Source of the DNA: a virus
Length of the DNA stretch: 39,981 nucleotides
IMG/VR virus record: IMGVR_UViG_3300044627_001640
Span: 1-39,981 of that record
Strand: one strand, 5' to 3'
Part shown: positions 8,848-14,419 of the stretch, one piece after another
Numbering within the stretch: the first letter of the stretch is position 1
How the letters are laid out: each line of letters starts with the position of its first letter
Translations under genes and position numbers: made by a program
Notes under the pieces: model-generated
The model's input: the letters and a program-made list of their open reading frames with translations, nothing else
Database searches by the model: none
What the model was told of the DNA's origin: nothing

Positions 8848-9048
8848 ATGTCAGATGATGTTAAGCCATGGGATTTATTAAATCCTAATTCACCTAGGTC
8901 CCAGGAGGAATTGGTTGCATACCGCCTTGAAATTTGTAGAGGATGTCCATTTTTTAGAAAACTATCTCAAACATGTAGAAAGTGTGGATGTTTTATGACT
9001 TTAAAGACTACCCTTAAGAATGCTAAATGTCCTGTGGATAAATGGTGA
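8848..9048 (+). CDS. Small zinc-ribbon protein
   Basis: 66 residues: MSDDVKPWDLLNPNSPRSQEE, then C-x2-C (CRGCPFF) and C-x2-C-x-C (CRKCGCF) and a final Cys near the end, so one or two zinc sites. Widespread in phages of actinobacteria and cyanobacteria without a settled role. I chose ATG 8848 because TATACT at 8836-8841 ends exactly 6 nt before it, giving a leaderless transcript; the longer upstream frame has no ribosome binding site. Confidence 0.75.
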   Translation: MSDDVKPWDLLNPNSPRSQEELVAYRLEICRGCPFFRKLSQTCRKCGCFMTLKTTLKNAKCPVDKW

Positions 9049-9066
9049 TCCAGAGTTATATACCCT

Positions 9067-9144
9067 GGCAAAATCTGAATATTATTTTATATACCGCTTT
9101 TCTGAAAATCTGTAAAAATTTCCATTTTGGCAAAATCTGAATAT
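9067..9144. repeat. Two copies of a 16-bp direct repeat
   Basis: GGCAAAATCTGAATAT occurs at about 9067-9082 and again at about 9129-9144, in non-coding sequence between converging genes. No further structure is evident. Confidence 0.5.
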
Positions 9145-9209
9145 TTGTTTGGTTTGTATGATGTATGATTTTGAAAAAAGAATGGATAATAATTAGTGAG
9201 CACACATCT

Positions 9210-9232
9210 GGGAGGGGGCGTACCCCCTACCC
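9210..9232 (-). terminator. GC-rich hairpin ending the 9652-9239 operon
   Basis: GGG-a-GGGGG (9210-9218) pairs with CCCCC-ta-CCC (9223-9232) around a 4-nt loop. It lies 7 bp beyond the last stop of the small minus-strand operon. On that strand the next bases lack an immediate U run, so it may be a weak or Rho-assisted terminator. Confidence 0.45.
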
Positions 9233-9238
9233 TATACC

Positions 9239-9343
9239 CTACTTACATTTGCAAGGGTCTATGTGTGTTTTATTTTCATCAAACAAAATAATTCCTGTGT
9301 CTCCACATGTTTCACATGTGTGTGCATACATTGCTGATAACAT
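9239..9343 (-). CDS. 34-residue zinc-ribbon peptide
   Basis: Encodes MLSAMYAHTCETCGDTGII, then DPCKCK. Two pairs of Cys (C-x2-C and C-x-C) and a nearby His suggest a zinc knuckle. Its ATG directly follows the stop of the upstream gene, so translation is probably coupled. Last gene of a three-gene minus-strand operon set inside the plus-strand early region. Confidence 0.65.
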   Translation of the reverse strand: MLSAMYAHTCETCGDTGIILFDENKTHIDPCKCK

Positions 9344-9505
9344 TTAATTTGTTTCCTTATCTTTTAGTATGTCAAGAATTAACTGTAACTGTTGTGTTGT
9401 GAGCAGTGCTGTTGCACAACCCCATGACCATGCTAGTGCCATGTCATCATAGTGTGTCTTAGCAAGAGAGTTAATCTCTGCAATTACTTCATTGTTACTT
9501 ATCAT
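9344..9505 (-). CDS. Small helical protein
   Basis: 53 residues (MISNNEVIAEINSLAKTHYD...). Two amphipathic helices by pattern, with a Trp/Cys-rich centre (MALAWSWGCATALLTT) that could be buried or membrane-touching. Sits between, and nearly touching, the other two genes of the operon. No family recognised. Confidence 0.65.
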   Translation of the reverse strand: MISNNEVIAEINSLAKTHYDDMALAWSWGCATALLTTQQLQLILDILKDKETN

Positions 9506-9652
9506 TTAGTTTTCTACTTTCTTTAATTCGTAATCGTTATTTAATGGGCGAGAGTTATTAGCAAACATAGCCTCTATCTTAGCCTTATCCTTCTCTCGTT
9601 GGATAGCGTAGCGAGCCTGTTGCTCTGCTCTTATTCTTTCTAGTGTATTCAT
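9506..9652 (-). CDS. Small charged helical protein, first gene of counter-oriented operon
   Basis: 48 residues, MNTLERIRAEQQARYAIQREKDKAKIEAMF, strongly helical and basic/acidic, possibly coiled coil. Ribosome binding site AAAGAAAGG before the ATG. Upstream lies the best match in the window to the actinobacterial DNA-damage promoter class (9686-9708). No family recognised. Confidence 0.65.
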   Translation of the reverse strand: MNTLERIRAEQQARYAIQREKDKAKIEAMFANNSRPLNNDYELKKVEN

Positions 9653-9685
9653 TGTGAACACCTTTCTTTAGTTTCTATACATAGT

Positions 9686-9708
9686 ATTCTAGCACCTACC
9701 ACTGACAA
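9686..9708 (-). promoter_or_regulatory. RecA-NDp/PafBC-type promoter, exact consensus match
   Basis: Minus strand reads TTGTCAGTG, 8 nt, TAGAAT. This fits exactly the published actinobacterial LexA-independent damage promoter TTGTCRGTG-N8-TAnnnT that PafBC activates. It would start transcription near 9679 for the 9652-9239 operon. A TGTGA-N6-TCACA site is centred about 74 bp upstream of that start. Confidence 0.65.
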
Positions 9709-9745
9709 ATTAGCCTGTATTTCGGGTGTGTCTGCAAAGTATTTT

Positions 9746-9761
9746 TGTGATACCCATCACA
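9746..9761. promoter_or_regulatory. CRP/GlxR-type palindrome 1
   Basis: Perfect TGTGA-N6-TCACA (spacer TACCCA). This is the consensus of CRP-family regulators, including GlxR and mycobacterial CRP. Centre about 74.5 bp upstream of the predicted minus-strand start at 9679. Confidence 0.6.
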
Positions 9762-9785
9762 TAGGCTATCCACAGGTAATACCAG

Positions 9786-9794
9786 TTATCCACA
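9786..9794 (-). promoter_or_regulatory. DnaA box
   Basis: Perfect TTATCCACA on the plus strand. A one-mismatch copy (CTATCCACA) lies at 9766-9774. Confidence 0.5.
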
Positions 9795-9866
9795 GGCAAG
9801 CGCCTGTCAAATCGACACACCGATAAACTTAAGATTGTTACGTGATTGTTATAATTCTCCATAAAA

Positions 9867-9898
9867 TGTGACCCTTATCACTTGTGAGGTACATCACA
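9867..9898. promoter_or_regulatory. CRP/GlxR-type palindromes 2 and 3, in tandem
   Basis: 9867-9882 is TGTGA-N6-TCACT (one mismatch) and 9883-9898 is a perfect TGTGA-N6-TCACA; they abut with no gap. The second is centred about 70 bp upstream of the predicted start (about 9961) of the next promoter. Confidence 0.6.
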
Positions 9899-9924
9899 AT
9901 GTCCGTTTTGATACCATTTTGGGT

Positions 9925-9954
9925 TTGCAATTTGTCAGACCCCCATGCTACACT
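9925..9954 (+). promoter_or_regulatory. Promoter with RecA-NDp-like element
   Basis: TTGTCA (9932-9937), 11 bp, TACACT (9949-9954) has the spacing of the RecA-NDp/PafBC class. TTGCAA at 9925-9930 could also serve as a -35 with 18-bp spacing. Drives the 10012-10699 group of small genes. Confidence 0.55.
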
Positions 9955-10011
9955 TACAGTATAAAGAAAAACAAGGGTAAAGAAATCCCTTGACGAAAGG
10001 TAGGTCAATAA

Positions 10012-10188
10012 ATGACTACACTACAAACACTATGCAAGTGGCATGAGCCTCTTGTTTCTGCTATCTCCGAAATTGGAGATGAGCAATTTACACTCTGCAT
10101 GATTTGCGATAGCAACATTGAGCGGTACTACTATGATAGTGACCCTGAGCAGTTTCCTACATGGACAGATTGGTATGTATCTAAATGA
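10012..10188 (+). CDS. Small zinc-binding protein
   Basis: 58 residues. C-x2-H pair (LCKWHEP, residues 8 and 11) and C-x2-C pair (LCMICDS, residues 29 and 32) form a likely zinc site; the C-terminal part is aromatic and acidic. First gene after the 9925-9954 promoter. The next start codon overlaps its stop (ATGA). No family recognised. Confidence 0.7.
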   Translation: MTTLQTLCKWHEPLVSAISEIGDEQFTLCMICDSNIERYYYDSDPEQFPTWTDWYVSK

Positions 10189-10385
10189 GCAACACTAATC
10201 AATTCTTAGACACTATGCAATTCATAGATGAGCAAGGCTTATGCGCTATGGATAACATTTGCGCTTTTTGCATAACACTATTTGACGGGTGGAATAGATT
10301 TTGCCCAGCATGTAAGGACTACAAGGGCGTAATGGCTCTCCCTGATTTTATTAACACTTATGGAAAGGAAGGACTTAAAAGATGA
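10185..10385 (+). CDS. Small zinc-ribbon protein
   Basis: 66 residues with C-x2-C (CAFC) and C-x2-C (CPAC) about 15 residues apart, a zinc ribbon. Overlaps its neighbours on both sides by 4 bases, so it belongs to one coupled operon. Similar tiny zinc ribbons recur throughout the early region. Role unknown. Confidence 0.75.
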   Translation: MSNTNQFLDTMQFIDEQGLCAMDNICAFCITLFDGWNRFCPACKDYKGVMALPDFINTYGKEGLKR

Positions 10386-10546
10386 GTACCTTTGTTAATC
10401 TACCCTCAGTATGTGGGGCGACATCTGCCAGCGTAGATGTCTATGACCTAGACCTTAACCCTCATGGGGTTATCTGTTGTGACAATTGCAAATCAATTGT
10501 GTTATGCCGTAAGGCTTGGGACTTTCTATACAAGGAGGTAAAGTAA
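10382..10546 (+). CDS. Small Cys-rich protein
   Basis: 54 residues, MSTFVNLPSVCGATSASVDV; the second half has VICCDNCKSIVLCRKAW, with four Cys that could bind metal. Start overlaps the stop of 10185-10385, and its stop shares an A with the next ATG (TAATG). Function unknown. Confidence 0.7.
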   Translation: MSTFVNLPSVCGATSASVDVYDLDLNPHGVICCDNCKSIVLCRKAWDFLYKEVK

Positions 10547-10635
10547 TGAAAGACTTACAAACTAAATTAGATTTAGTAGCAAAAGAATTAGAACCAATAC
10601 TTTGGGAATTGCTAGATGAGATTGAGGAGAAATAA
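10546..10635 (+). CDS. 29-residue helical peptide
   Basis: Encodes MKDLQTKLDLVAKELEPILWELLDEIEEK, an acidic amphipathic helix with heptad-like Leu spacing. AAGGAGG lies just upstream inside the preceding gene. Function unknown. Confidence 0.6.
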   Translation: MKDLQTKLDLVAKELEPILWELLDEIEEK

Positions 10636-10636
10636 A

Positions 10637-10699
10637 TTGTTGGTTGTAATGATTGCGTTTCTTGTTTTTGGTTTTCTTTACTACCATAGCAATTTATAA
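10637..10699 (+). CDS. Possible 20-residue membrane peptide
   Basis: From TTG 10637 the frame reads a hydrophobic segment (VVMIAFLVFGFLYY) of membrane-span length. GAGGAG upstream could act as ribosome binding site. Very short and with a non-ATG start; an ATG inside (10649) would give 16 residues. Confidence 0.3.
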   Translation: MLVVMIAFLVFGFLYYHSNL

Positions 10700-10811
10700 A
10701 TAAAAATTTAGATCGTTGCATAAAAAGTGGGCGCTTGGTTTTTCCACAGGGTGTGGATAACTAATGTGTTTAAGGTCACACAATTATTTTCCTGATTTAC
10801 GGCGTGTCGAT

Positions 10812-10840
10812 TTGCTTTTGTGAGATTTTTTTGCTATACT
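10812..10840 (+). promoter_or_regulatory. Sigma70-type promoter
   Basis: TTGCTT (10812-10817), 17 bp, TATACT (10835-10840). Predicted start near 10847; the 10765-10780 half-perfect palindrome is centred about 74 bp upstream. Confidence 0.6.
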
Positions 10841-10876
10841 TGCAGTATAACAATTAAATAAAGATAAATCAGGCAG

Positions 10877-10926
10877 TGAGCCTAGCGAATAAGTGTGACG
10901 AGTATCACAATGAGCCTAGCGAATAA
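10877..10926. repeat. Direct repeats flanking a CRP-type palindrome
   Basis: TGAGCCTAGCGAATAA occurs at 10877-10892 and 10911-10926. Between them lies a perfect TGTGA-N6-TCACA site (10894-10909, spacer CGAGTA). The symmetric arrangement suggests a compound operator. The site is centred about 64 bp upstream of the predicted 10966 start. Confidence 0.65.
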
Positions 10927-10936
10927 ATGCCAAGAT

Positions 10937-10959
10937 TTGTCAGCCCCATAGGGTAGGAT
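10937..10959 (+). promoter_or_regulatory. RecA-NDp-like promoter
   Basis: TTGTCA (10937-10942), 11 bp, TAGGAT (10954-10959), preceded by CCAAGAT. No -35 hexamer is present at 17 bp, so the TTGTCA element must do the work. Drives 10992-11724. Confidence 0.6.
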
Positions 10960-10991
10960 AGTCCTATCACTTAAAGAAAGGAAGTCACTCA

Positions 10992-11177
10992 ATGACTTAC
11001 ACTGTAAAACTAGAAACCTTTTCAGGTTCTACCAAATCAATCTCGCTACCTTCTAAAGGTGCGGTTGCTCAATTTATTTCTACATACCCTAACACTTTAC
11101 CTGTTGGCGTATCTGTAAAAATCGCTTGCGATACTCTTGGAATTACTGGAACACTACGAGGAAAGGCTGTACTATAA
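10992..11177 (+). CDS. Small beta-rich early protein
   Basis: 61 residues, MTYTVKLETFSGSTKSISLP, mostly beta by pattern with a C-terminal GITGTLRGKAVL. AAAGAAAGGAAG upstream is a good ribosome binding site. First gene of a four-gene operon (to 11724). No family recognised; a small regulatory or host-takeover role is only a guess from position. Confidence 0.75.
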   Translation: MTYTVKLETFSGSTKSISLPSKGAVAQFISTYPNTLPVGVSVKIACDTLGITGTLRGKAVL

Positions 11178-11387
11178 ATGACAATCAAAATCGAACACAA
11201 TCTAAAATTCGTAACTGAATTTCAAGAGGACCATCCTGTAACTATGCAAATGCTAAACCTTCCTGAGTCGATGCGTGTTGTTATGCTAGAGTCAATGCTA
11301 AAGGAATTGCTTGCACCAAAACTTCAGCCAATCTTGGACCACATCAACGAGGGTGGGTCCTATGCAATCCTAAAGGTGGCCGAATAA
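11178..11387 (+). CDS. Small early protein
   Basis: 69 residues (MTIKIEHNLKFVTEF...), with an amphipathic helical centre (MQMLNLPESMRVVMLESMLKELL). Starts directly after the previous stop. No family recognised. Confidence 0.75.
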   Translation: MTIKIEHNLKFVTEFQEDHPVTMQMLNLPESMRVVMLESMLKELLAPKLQPILDHINEGGSYAILKVAE

Positions 11388-11572
11388 TGATGACTCGTAA
11401 AGACTATGTAGAAACTGCAAAGATTCTAAATAAATTCGTTGATGACATTGACTCACATGATTTTGATCAATTAATTTTTGAATTTAGCGAATGGTTTGCT
11501 TCAGATAATCCTAGATTTGATGAAAGTAAATTCTATGATGCTTGCGTTGATGGTATTGCGGTGAATGCATGA
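11387..11572 (+). CDS. Small acidic early protein
   Basis: 61 residues (MMTRKDYVETAKILNKFVDDIDSHDFDQLIFEFSEWF). Acidic and helical; the spacing resembles phage proteins of unknown role annotated only by their YVETAKILN start. Its first A is shared with the preceding stop. Confidence 0.75.
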   Translation: MMTRKDYVETAKILNKFVDDIDSHDFDQLIFEFSEWFASDNPRFDESKFYDACVDGIAVNA

Positions 11573-11724
11573 TTCTAGATACTGGAACACTTATCGCAAT
11601 TGTAATTGCACTTGCTGGATCTGTTGGAATGATGATTGCATTTTGGAAACAAAATGTTGAGCAACATAAAGAAATTCGCAGATTGCAAGTTGCATTGCGT
11701 ACTGAGCGAATAAAAAATAAATAA
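11569..11724 (+). CDS. Small single-span membrane protein
   Basis: 51 residues. N-terminal membrane segment (about residues 7-26, TLIAIVIALAGSVGMMIAFW) followed by a charged helix (QNVEQHKEIRRLQVALRTERIKNK). ATG overlaps the previous stop (ATGA). Probably an inner-membrane anchor protein; role unknown. Confidence 0.7.
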   Translation: MILDTGTLIAIVIALAGSVGMMIAFWKQNVEQHKEIRRLQVALRTERIKNK

Positions 11725-11732
11725 AATAAAAT

Positions 11733-11757
11733 CCTGAGCATGATTTCAAACTGCTCA
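11733..11757 (+). ncRNA. Repeated 25-nt hairpin element, copy 1
   Basis: CCTGAGCATG-N5-AAACTGCTCA, 8 nt after the stop at 11724. TGAGCA pairs with TGCTCA. One of six copies in the window; see the finding on this element. Confidence 0.65.
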
Positions 11758-11763
11758 AATTTT

Positions 11764-11787
11764 AAGCGCCCCGTTCGGGTGTGTCGT
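11764..11787. repeat. 24-bp repeat, copy 1
   Basis: Begins AAGCGCCCCGTTCGGG and ends GTGTGTCGT; identical to 13281-13304. The first 10 bases recur at 15669-15678. Contains a small CCCG-TT-CGGG hairpin. Always lies between the end of one operon and the next promoter. Confidence 0.6.
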
Positions 11788-11794
11788 CCACAGG

Positions 11795-11829
11795 TTATCC
11801 ACAAGGCTTTACGTGTGAGATTTATCACA
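11795..11829. promoter_or_regulatory. DnaA box and CRP/GlxR-type palindrome
   Basis: TTATCCACA at 11795-11803, then a perfect TGTGA-N6-TCACA at 11814-11829 (spacer GATTTA). The palindrome is centred about 83 bp upstream of the start predicted from the next -10 box. Confidence 0.55.
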
Positions 11830-11869
11830 CCAAAAACCGTCTCACTATTTAAGATTACTCAAAAGTAAC

Positions 11870-11898
11870 TTGAGATTTTTTGTCTAATAGGCTAGACT
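11870..11898 (+). promoter_or_regulatory. Sigma70-type promoter
   Basis: TTGAGA (11870-11875), 17 bp, TAGACT (11893-11898). Confidence 0.5.
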
Positions 11899-11929
11899 TA
11901 CATAGTAAGAAAAAATAAATAACCAAGAT

Positions 11930-11952
11930 TTGTCAGACCCCAATGGTAGGAT
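11930..11952 (+). promoter_or_regulatory. RecA-NDp-like promoter
   Basis: TTGTCA (11930-11935), 11 bp, TAGGAT (11947-11952), preceded by CCAAGAT as in the 10937 promoter. Drives the 11985-13243 operon. Confidence 0.6.
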
Positions 11953-11984
11953 AGATTTAATAACAAAAAGAAAGAGGTTGGCAA

Positions 11985-12194
11985 ATGTCAGCAAATGTCT
12001 ATACAATAGAAAACCTACTTGTAGGAAAAACTTATAAGTCCCGCACACTTACGGGAGAAATCATTGACGCAGAAAAGTCTGATGTATGGTATGCCGATTG
12101 CGAAAGTTATCGTGTTCAGGTTCGCCCTCACTACTCAGCACCACTTAATCTAAAAGATACATACCGCATACTTGCAGTAAAGATTGGAGAATAA
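11985..12194 (+). CDS. Small early protein
   Basis: 69 residues (MSANVYTIENLLVGKTYKSRTLTGEIIDAE...). Beta-rich, with an SH3-like feel: VGKTYKSRTLTGEI, then YRVQVRP and TYRILAVKIG. AAAGAAAGAGG upstream is a strong ribosome binding site. First gene of a six-gene operon. No family recognised. Confidence 0.75.
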   Translation: MSANVYTIENLLVGKTYKSRTLTGEIIDAEKSDVWYADCESYRVQVRPHYSAPLNLKDTYRILAVKIGE

Positions 12195-12199
12195 ATAAA

Positions 12200-12397
12200 A
12201 TGGGAAACTTAATTGAGGCACTTGTTAATTGTGTTGATTGTAATGATGAGGGAGTTATCTTTTGGGGTAACTCAGCGGGTGAGTATGACTCAGAGTTTTG
12301 CGATTGTGCAAAAGGTCAAGAAACAGAAAACTACTATGTCGAATGGTATGCTAATAATGAATTAAACGAATACACAAGAGAAATGGAAAATGCATAA
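12200..12397 (+). CDS. Small zinc-knuckle protein
   Basis: 65 residues with C-x2-C (NCVDCND) and C-x-C (FCDCAKG) about 20 residues apart and a conserved G-x-I/V-F-W between, typical of tiny phage zinc ribbons. Acidic C-terminus. Stop and next ATG overlap (TAATG). Confidence 0.75.
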   Translation: MGNLIEALVNCVDCNDEGVIFWGNSAGEYDSEFCDCAKGQETENYYVEWYANNELNEYTREMENA

Positions 12398-12615
12398 TGA
12401 ACGAATACCTATACTCAGTAACTAGCACTAATGATAGTGAGACTAAGCCTAATTGGATTGGTAGATTTAGTGATGCTTTATCTGCCGTTAAAAGTTTTGA
12501 GTCTTTCGTAGACCACGGATTTGCTAATGAATACCGCACAGTTAATCTTTCAGAGCCGTCAGGTAAAATGCATACAAAAGTTTTGTATCGTTCAGGAATT
12601 GTAGGGGGTAAGTAA
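12397..12615 (+). CDS. Small early protein
   Basis: 72 residues (MNEYLYSVTSTNDSETKPNWIGRFSDALSAVKSFESF...). Pattern of one sheet plus one helix; ends IVGGK. Starts inside the overlap with 12200-12397 and stops directly before 12616. No family recognised. Confidence 0.75.
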   Translation: MNEYLYSVTSTNDSETKPNWIGRFSDALSAVKSFESFVDHGFANEYRTVNLSEPSGKMHTKVLYRSGIVGGK

Positions 12616-12936
12616 ATGGGAAGCAATTTCGCACAAGACTTAGCAGGAAATATTGACATTAGCCTTGAACAGGCTATCGGTTATCACTTACAGGGTAATC
12701 ACTATCCACCAGTACCACTAAGCATGGTACCAGTATGCATACAGGCTCTTGATTTTGCTCATGAAAATAAGTGGGACGAAACTATTGAAATGCCAGACGG
12801 GATTTCTTACAAGGGTGAAACTTGTGCGCCAGTATGGGCTATCATTGAGCAACACCACTTACACGCATGGCTACCTGAAAATGTCGAAGACTATAATGAA
12901 GATTTAGGATTTGAATTAGGGTTGGGACTAGAATGA
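12616..12936 (+). CDS. Conserved actinophage protein of unknown role
   Basis: 106 residues (MGSNFAQDLAGNIDISLEQAIGYHLQ). Contains an aromatic/His block EQHHLHAWLPENVEDYNEDLG near the C-terminus. It resembles short proteins seen in actinophage early regions, but I cannot name a family. GGGGG lies before the ATG inside the upstream gene. Confidence 0.75.
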   Translation: MGSNFAQDLAGNIDISLEQAIGYHLQGNHYPPVPLSMVPVCIQALDFAHENKWDETIEMPDGISYKGETCAPVWAIIEQHHLHAWLPENVEDYNEDLGFELGLGLE

Positions 12937-13004
12937 TGAGTGATTTTTTTATACCACACTCAAAGTATTGTGATTGCCAAGAGTGTTTAGACATGGAGGA
13001 ATAA
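12933..13004 (+). CDS. 23-residue Cys-rich peptide
   Basis: Encodes MMSDFFIPHSKYCDCQECLDMEE, with H, C-x-C-x2-C that could bind one metal. Overlaps the previous stop by 4 bases and abuts the next ATG. Very short but locked into the operon by both overlaps. Confidence 0.5.
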   Translation: MMSDFFIPHSKYCDCQECLDMEE

Positions 13005-13243
13005 TGACTGCTACAATGATTGCTATGGAATTGATTCACGCTGATAACTTAACACCAGATCAACTAATGCTTGGTGATTTAATCAAAATTGATAATGACA
13101 TTGTTGAAGTAATTTTTATTGAAAGTGATTCAACAGGTGATAACTATGACATACAAACAGAAAATGAGTTTGGTGAAAAAGTAGTTACACAATTTGCATA
13201 CACTGATTTAATTTCGTTGTATGCATTTGTTCAAGACGAATAA
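13004..13243 (+). CDS. Small early protein, last gene of operon
   Basis: 79 residues from ATG 13004, chosen because ATGGAGGAATAATG gives a ribosome binding site and overlap with the previous stop. Reads MTATMIAMELIHADNLTPDQLMLGDLIKIDNDIVEV, with a GDLI-I-N-IVEV pattern of a small beta barrel. The product may bind nucleic acid, but no family is recognised. Confidence 0.75.
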   Translation: MTATMIAMELIHADNLTPDQLMLGDLIKIDNDIVEVIFIESDSTGDNYDIQTENEFGEKVVTQFAYTDLISLYAFVQDE

Positions 13244-13253
13244 ATAAAAAGTA

Positions 13254-13279
13254 GTTTTGTGTGCTTCCCCGCACAAAAC
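13254..13279 (+). terminator. Hairpin after the 11985-13243 operon
   Basis: GTTTTGTG (13254-13261) pairs perfectly with CACAAAAC (13272-13279) around a 10-nt loop. No U run follows; the 24-bp repeat copy 2 (13281-13304) comes next. Confidence 0.5.
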
Positions 13280-13280
13280 G

Positions 13281-13304
13281 AAGCGCCCCGTTCGGGTGTG
13301 TCGT
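13281..13304. repeat. 24-bp repeat, copy 2
   Basis: Identical to 11764-11787. Confidence 0.6.
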
Positions 13305-13317
13305 GTTTACGTAAGAT

Positions 13318-13346
13318 TTGCTATTTTTCCCGAAATCTGCTAAAAT
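13318..13346 (+). promoter_or_regulatory. Promoter for leaderless gene 13353
   Basis: TTGCTA (13318-13323), 17 bp, TAAAAT (13341-13346); the -10 box ends 6 nt before ATG 13353. Closely similar to the promoter at 17029. Confidence 0.65.
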
Positions 13347-13352
13347 TATTAT

Positions 13353-13493
13353 ATGAAAAAATCTGCAGAGGAATTAAGACGTATACAGGAATTACGTAGA
13401 TCTAATGCAGCCTCCCCAATTTCTAATAAGAAAAAATACAATAGAAAAAAATGTCAGTCCCTTATGTTAGAATTAAAGAAAGAAAGAGAGTAG
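13353..13493 (+). CDS. Small basic protein, leaderless
   Basis: 46 residues, MKKSAEELRRIQELRRSNAA, then a Lys/Arg-rich tail (KKKYNRKK). Strongly basic and helical, so nucleic-acid binding is possible. No ribosome binding site; the -10 box 6 nt before ATG indicates a leaderless mRNA. Ends just before the Gp88-like gene, which it probably leads. Confidence 0.65.
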   Translation: MKKSAEELRRIQELRRSNAASPISNKKKYNRKKCQSLMLELKKERE

Positions 13494-13498
13494 CCACC

Positions 13499-14221
13499 AT
13501 GACTAAACTACTAAGAAGCAAAGATAGGAAGGTAGCCAACCTTGTCACACCAAATGGAAAACAAGCAAGCATTGCCAACACTTTCGGATTACCCGCAGGA
13601 AAGGCTTATTCATGTCCTGGAGCGACTAGCGTATGCGAGAGTGTTTGTTATGCTGGAAAACTTGAAAAGGTATTCCCAACAGTAAAGAAAAACCTATTGC
13701 ATAATTGGGAATTAGTTAAAGACGCAGACCATGACACCATTGAAGCATTGTTATCAGAAATGATAAATGATTTCAGAAATGATTGCACAAAGCGTAATGC
13801 TAAAATGTTATTTCGTATTCATTGGGACGGAGATTTCTTTAATGATACTTATACATTCGCATGGAAGCATGTCATCCTTAATAATCCTGACATTCAATTC
13901 TGGGTTTATACCCGTGTAAAATCTGCGGCGGTAATGCTAAAGAACATAGATAATCTATCTTTATACTATTCAACAGATAGCGAGAATAAAGATACAGGTA
14001 TAGAACTTAAAAAAGATCATGGCATTCGTCTTGCATACCTTGCTAAAAATTTCTTAATAGGACAAGCAGACATGAAGGCATTGACTAATAAGCCTGGGGC
14101 TAAGTGTCCTGAGAATAATAAACAAATACCACTAATTAGCACAAAGGGCTCGGCTTGCGTTTCTTGCTCATTGTGTGTATACTCAAAGGCAGACATAGTT
14201 TTTTCTGCTACTAAAAAGTAA
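13499..14221 (+). CDS. Gp88-family protein
   Basis: 240 residues. Matches the actinophage gene-product-88 family (as in mycobacteriophages L5/D29): N-terminal KLLRSKDRKVANLVTPNGKQ, then LPAGKAYSCPGATSVCESVCYAGK, central FRIHWDGDFF, and a C-terminal Cys cluster (KCPENN ... ACVSCSLCVYSKADIVF). Seven or more conserved Cys suggest an iron-sulphur or zinc centre. Biochemical role is not established. I chose ATG 13499, 5 nt after the preceding stop with AGAGAG upstream, over ATG 13451, which overlaps the previous gene. Confidence 0.85.
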   Translation: MTKLLRSKDRKVANLVTPNGKQASIANTFGLPAGKAYSCPGATSVCESVCYAGKLEKVFPTVKKNLLHNWELVKDADHDTIEALLSEMINDFRNDCTKRNAKMLFRIHWDGDFFNDTYTFAWKHVILNNPDIQFWVYTRVKSAAVMLKNIDNLSLYYSTDSENKDTGIELKKDHGIRLAYLAKNFLIGQADMKALTNKPGAKCPENNKQIPLISTKGSACVSCSLCVYSKADIVFSATKK

Positions 14222-14229
14222 GGAGATAA

Positions 14230-14292
14230 ATGGATAGTAAAACTATCTTATTTATCATGCTATGGCTATTCTTGGTATTCCTTGCTCAATAG
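14230..14292 (+). CDS. 20-residue membrane peptide
   Basis: Encodes MDSKTILFIMLWLFLVFLAQ, a single membrane span. AAGGAGATAA is a strong ribosome binding site right before the ATG, which makes this tiny frame credible. Function unknown. Confidence 0.5.
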   Translation: MDSKTILFIMLWLFLVFLAQ

Positions 14293-14297
14293 CCTAG

Positions 14298-14313
14298 TGT
14301 GACATAAATCACA
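14298..14313. promoter_or_regulatory. CRP/GlxR-type palindrome
   Basis: Perfect TGTGA-N6-TCACA (spacer CATAAA), centred about 84 bp upstream of the start predicted from the next promoter. Confidence 0.6.
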
Positions 14314-14354
14314 TACCCGCCCGTCTCACATAGTGAGAAATACTAGAAATGGAT

Positions 14355-14383
14355 TTGTATTTTTGGTATTTTTCGACTATACT
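14355..14383 (+). promoter_or_regulatory. Sigma70-type promoter
   Basis: TTGTAT (14355-14360), 17 bp, TATACT (14378-14383). Drives 14420-14581 and probably beyond. Confidence 0.6.
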
Positions 14384-14419
14384 TAATACATAAGCACAAT
14401 TAACCTAAAGGAGAAACAA

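Larger units (their letters stand above)
9653..10011. promoter_or_regulatory. Divergent control region with palindromes, DnaA boxes and two promoters
   Basis: No gene is visible in these 359 bases. They separate the minus-strand operon (9652-9239) from the plus-strand early genes and hold a minus promoter (9686-9708), three TGTGA-N6-TCACA type sites (9746, 9867, 9883), a perfect DnaA box TTATCCACA (9786-9794) with a near match (9766-9774), and a plus promoter (9925-9954). CAAATCGACACACCG at 9808-9822 recurs inverted with one mismatch at 10800-10814. Confidence 0.65.
10700..10991. promoter_or_regulatory. Control region for the 10992 operon
   Basis: No gene is seen in these 292 bases. It contains a perfect DnaA box TGTGGATAA (10752-10760), an imperfect CRP-type site (TGTGT-N6-TCACA, 10765-10780), a sigma70 promoter (10812-10840), two 16-bp direct repeats, a perfect CRP-type site between them and a RecA-NDp-like promoter (10937-10959). 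Confidence 0.6.

Noticed and set aside
9165-9347. 60-codon plus-strand frame
   Set aside because: It crosses the operon-end hairpin and lies antisense to the zinc-ribbon peptide 9239-9343, which is fixed by its stop-start junction with the 9344 gene.
13451-13498. Upstream start extending the Gp88-like protein by 16 residues
   Set aside because: It overlaps the 46-residue leaderless gene and lacks a ribosome binding site; ATG 13499 fits the operon better.
13499-14221. Gp88-like protein as a radical SAM enzyme
   Set aside because: The first Cys cluster spacing (C-x6-C-x3-C) does not match C-x3-C-x2-C, so I kept the family name only.
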